Source: CAZVTU01 sp964630295 (GTDB lineage Bacteria > Patescibacteriota > Minisyncoccia > Minisyncoccales > RBG-13-42-11). Taken from it: 5,070 bases of DNA. The stretch covers positions 1 through 5,070 of the forward strand of contig CAZVTU010000047.1 of NCBI GenBank assembly GCA_964630295.1, given 5' to 3'. The position numbers and the translations under genes are program-made. Positions 2,834-5,070 of the stretch are shown in pieces. The notes under the pieces were generated by a model. That model saw only the letters and a program-made list of their open reading frames with translations. It had not been told where the DNA came from and ran no database searches. Every line of letters starts with the position of its first letter. The first letter of the stretch is position 1.

Positions 2834-5070
2834 CTATGGGCAATTATTATTCGTGGATGTTGCCAAATATCCGGGTAAAGAAGAACACCATTTATTTGAA
2901 TCGCTAATAAAAATATCGTAAATCGAGTTATTTTCAAAAGTTATCCCCCTTCCTAATTCGGGAAAGCTATCTGAACCATAAATTTTCACTCCAAATTTAT
3001 TATCTCCAAAATAAGAATTACTTATGGTCGAACTTGAATTATTTAAATAAATCCCAGCTTCCCAACCATTACTCGAAGTGGAATTAATAAATCTAATTGA
3101 GCTTCCGATTATTGAGACCAATCCTTCCTCCTCCCAATAAGGATTCCAATTTCCTCCATATCTTATAATCGTATTTTCTAAAATTGATCCTTCACTTGTG
3201 GAAGCGAAAGTAATCCCTCCCCAACTACCAGCTGCGGGAACAGAGGAAGTGCCGTCGTTATTTGTATCTCCTCCATAATCGTCAAAGAAAGAAGTAAAAA
3301 TAATTGAGTCTTCTGTAGTTCCTTCAGCTATAAGCGTACCTTCGATTCTTAAATAAGCTTCGTACTTCCCTTTTACTATCACTCCTGGATTTATCGTTAA
3401 AGTATAACCCGGCTGGACACTGAGGTGACTTTCTATTACATAGGGAATGTCATTTTTAAACCAGGTTAAATTTTGAGAGATATTTCCTGATAATAAAATC
3501 CCGTTGTAATCATTATTTTGTCCTCGATTTTCTTTAAAAACAACATTAGGAACAGAAACGGTAATTGCTCTCTCGTTCTCCTCAAAATTATTACCCTCAA
3601 TATATGGTAAATCATCCTCTTGTAAAATATTGATAAAAATTCCATTTTTATTATTTTTAATTTCAGAATTCTTTATAGTTGGACTTCCTCTTTTAATTTC
3701 AATTCCCACTATTGAAGTAGTGGTACCTGAGCCAGAAAATCTTACATTTTCAATTGTTGAACTGGAATTAATTAATTTTATCCCTCTGTCAGTATAATTT
3801 TCTAAAGTAGAACTAGCTAAAATAATTGAACTACTTTCCACCAAAATAGCCGGCGGCTCGCCAGCATTCCTGCTCCCATATTTTATCTCTGTCCAGATCA
3901 GTTCCGAATTGGTACTCGAAGAATTAAAATAAATCCCCTGCCAGTAATTAGGTTCAATTGAGGAAGTAAAAACAATTTTATTGTTTGCTTCACCTATTGC
4001 CTTTAAGGTACCACTGATTTCTATTCCCCAACTGGAATCAAATTTCAAGATTACTCCTGGTTCAATGTTTAAAATTTTCCCCGCTGGCACTCGAAGATAA
4101 TATTTGAAAATATAAGGATTACCGAGGTAGGTTAAGCTTAACTCGTCAAATTCATTAAATGGTAGTTGGTTATCAGCAGAAATTTCAGTTTTTGAGACTG
4201 AAACTGAATTTTCAGCTTTTGGGGTGCCGTTGATTGCGTTTCCCTCAGCATCTTTTCCTTTTCTAGTAATTAAATTATTATTTGCCCAATTGGTGGAAGT
4301 GGCACCAGTAGTGGTAGAAGAAATTCTTTCCATTGAGATGTATCCTGGAGTAGTAGTTCCAGCAAACCAACCAGTAGAACAATCAATCATATCAATTAAA
4401 TTATCATTAGCATCTCTTAATTCTAATTTCTCCCCATTGTTATTCATTCTTTCTCCTCCATAAACTAAATCAGCAGGAACATCAGTGGCTTCTTCGGCTC
4501 TTTCTAATAGATAAAAACCACCGGCTGGAATCGTTGTTGTCGCCGCTGTGGAAGTAGAAATGACAATGAAATCTTCATTGCCTTTCTTTATTTTCCAACC
4601 AACCAAATCGATGGAAGAGGTAGTATTATTAAAAAGTTCTATCCATTCATCCCAACTTGAACTTTTTGTTCCCATCCAGGCAATTTCATTAATGACTACT
4701 TCCAAGCTAGGGTTTTCTGGAACAGATATAGTGATAGTTGTTGTAGTACTACTGGTTGCATTATTATCGTCAACCACAGTTAACCTGACCAGAAAATCGC
4801 TGGAAGTAGAATAACTATGAGTAGTTGTTGCTTGATTTGTAGTTGAAGTAGTATTGTCACCAAAATCCCAAATATAGCTGGTAATTGTCCCATCGGAATC
4901 GGTAGAACTGGAGGCATCAAATAAAATTTCAGCCCCTATTGAAGGGGCCTGAGGAGAAAAAGTAAAAAGGGCTATTGGTGACCGGTTTTCTGGAATAATA
5001 ATTTTGATTTTATCAGTTGATTCTTCGTATTTCGATTTCCCGTTTTCCCTGATTCTCACCAAAAAATCAG
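2834..5070 (-). CDS. Secreted or surface multidomain protein: PKD domain, lamin-tail domain, two parallel beta-helix modules (5' end outside window)
   Basis: At least 744 residues; the frame is open to the right edge, so the N-terminus and any signal peptide are missing. An in-frame TTG at 5062 is not a believable start: the preceding codons read DFLVRI, matching the DFLVRL that closes the visible PKD domain, so another such domain probably precedes. Counting from 5062, the PKD domain lies at about 28-115 (PIALFTFSP, FDASSSTDSDG, YIWDFGD, HSYSTSSDFLVRLTV). A lamin-tail domain follows at about 121-245 (VVINEIAWMGT, DEWIELFNNT, GGFYLLER, GEKLELRDANDNLIDMID). Two homologous right-handed beta-helix modules lie at about 310-515 and 516-742, with PGVILK and PGVIVK 224 residues apart. 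A DTNNDG loop (599-604) resembles a calcium-binding DxNxDG site. The protein ends TSTNNNCP with no membrane anchor or sortase signal. Such domains mediate adhesion or carbohydrate and surface binding; no catalytic residues are recognised and the exact role is unknown. It ends 3 bp before the toxin-antitoxin promoter, with no terminator seen. Confidence 0.88.
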   Translation of the reverse strand, partial: DFLVRIRENGKSKYEESTDKIKIIIPENRSPIALFTFSPQAPSIGAEILFDASSSTDSDGTITSYIWDFGDNTTSTTNQATTTHSYSTSSDFLVRLTVVDDNNATSSTTTTITISVPENPSLEVVINEIAWMGTKSSSWDEWIELFNNTTSSIDLVGWKIKKGNEDFIVISTSTAATTTIPAGGFYLLERAEEATDVPADLVYGGERMNNNGEKLELRDANDNLIDMIDCSTGWFAGTTTPGYISMERISSTTTGATSTNWANNNLITRKGKDAEGNAINGTPKAENSVSVSKTEISADNQLPFNEFDELSLTYLGNPYIFKYYLRVPAGKILNIEPGVILKFDSSWGIEISGTLKAIGEANNKIVFTSSIEPNYWQGIYFNSSSTNSELIWTEIKYGSRNAGEPPAILVESSSIILASSTLENYTDRGIKLINSSSTIENVRFSGSGTTTSIVGIEIKRGSPTIKNSEIKNNKNGIFINILQEDDLPYIEGNNFEENERAITVSVPNVVFKENRGQNNDYNGILLSGNISQNLTWFKNDIPYVIESHLSVQPGYTLTINPGVIVKGKYEAYLRIEGTLIAEGTTEDSIIFTSFFDDYGGDTNNDGTSSVPAAGSWGGITFASTSEGSILENTIIRYGGNWNPYWEEEGLVSIIGSSIRFINSTSSNGWEAGIYLNNSSSTISNSYFGDNKFGVKIYGSDSFPELGRGITFENNSIYDIFISDSNKWCSSLPGYLATSTNNNCP

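Noticed and set aside
4224..4463. Open frame of 79 codons on the plus strand.
   Set aside because: It lies wholly inside the lamin-tail part of the surface-protein gene, has no recognisable domain, and is a low-complexity shadow of Ser/Thr/Asn codons.
4548..4814. Open frame of 88 codons on the plus strand.
   Set aside because: It is antisense to the PKD/lamin-tail region. The Val-rich stretch is simply the complement of Thr/Asn-rich coding sequence, and no promoter or domain supports it.
5060..5062. Possible TTG start of the surface protein.
   Set aside because: The frame continues upstream as DFLVRI, matching the end of a PKD domain, and there is no signal peptide at this point; the gene is simply cut by the window edge.

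Overview
The window is AT-rich and compact, and every gene lies on the minus strand. It looks like a member of the Candidate Phyla Radiation (Patescibacteria), probably the Parcubacteria group. The grounds are the gene families, not a phylogenetic marker: an N-terminal fragment of an exported protein with a Leu/Gln coiled coil, a sigma factor next to a DUF5667-type membrane protein, a small DeoR-like winged-helix protein, and a long secreted PKD / lamin-tail / beta-helix protein rich in Ser, Thr and Asn. The standard genetic code fits: the complete frames end in TAA or TAG, and the Trp codon I checked is TGG. No start has a well-placed Shine-Dalgarno sequence.

Read in the direction of transcription (high to low coordinates) the layout is as follows. 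(1) 5070-2834: the C-terminal part of a large surface or secreted protein; its 5' end is outside the window. (2) 2830-2274: a type II toxin-antitoxin operon (ribbon-helix-helix antitoxin, RelE/YafQ-like toxin) with a near-consensus promoter, a probable operator and a good intrinsic terminator at 2254-2234. (3) 2230-1654: a winged-helix regulator whose promoter begins 3 bp after the terminator's T-run and whose mRNA is probably almost leaderless. (4) 1653-1582: a 72-bp gap with a near-perfect palindrome (1596-1617) and an extra copy of its half-site. (5) 1581-347: an ECF-type sigma factor followed by a single-pass membrane DUF5667-like protein, likely a regulatory pair. (6) 336-197: a possible weak terminator, an extended -10 promoter and a roughly 90-nt structured leader. 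(7) 196-1: the signal peptide and coiled coil of an exported protein that continues past the left edge.

The two edge genes encode envelope or secreted proteins, and the interior holds regulation (sigma factor with putative membrane partner, winged-helix protein) plus a toxin-antitoxin module. I see no transposase, CRISPR array, tRNA or rRNA. No clearly new multi-gene system stands out. The best candidates for a second look are the palindrome before the sigma gene, the structured leader of the exported protein, and the sigma/DUF5667 pair. No gene-free stretch exceeds 300 bases; the longest is 197-346.
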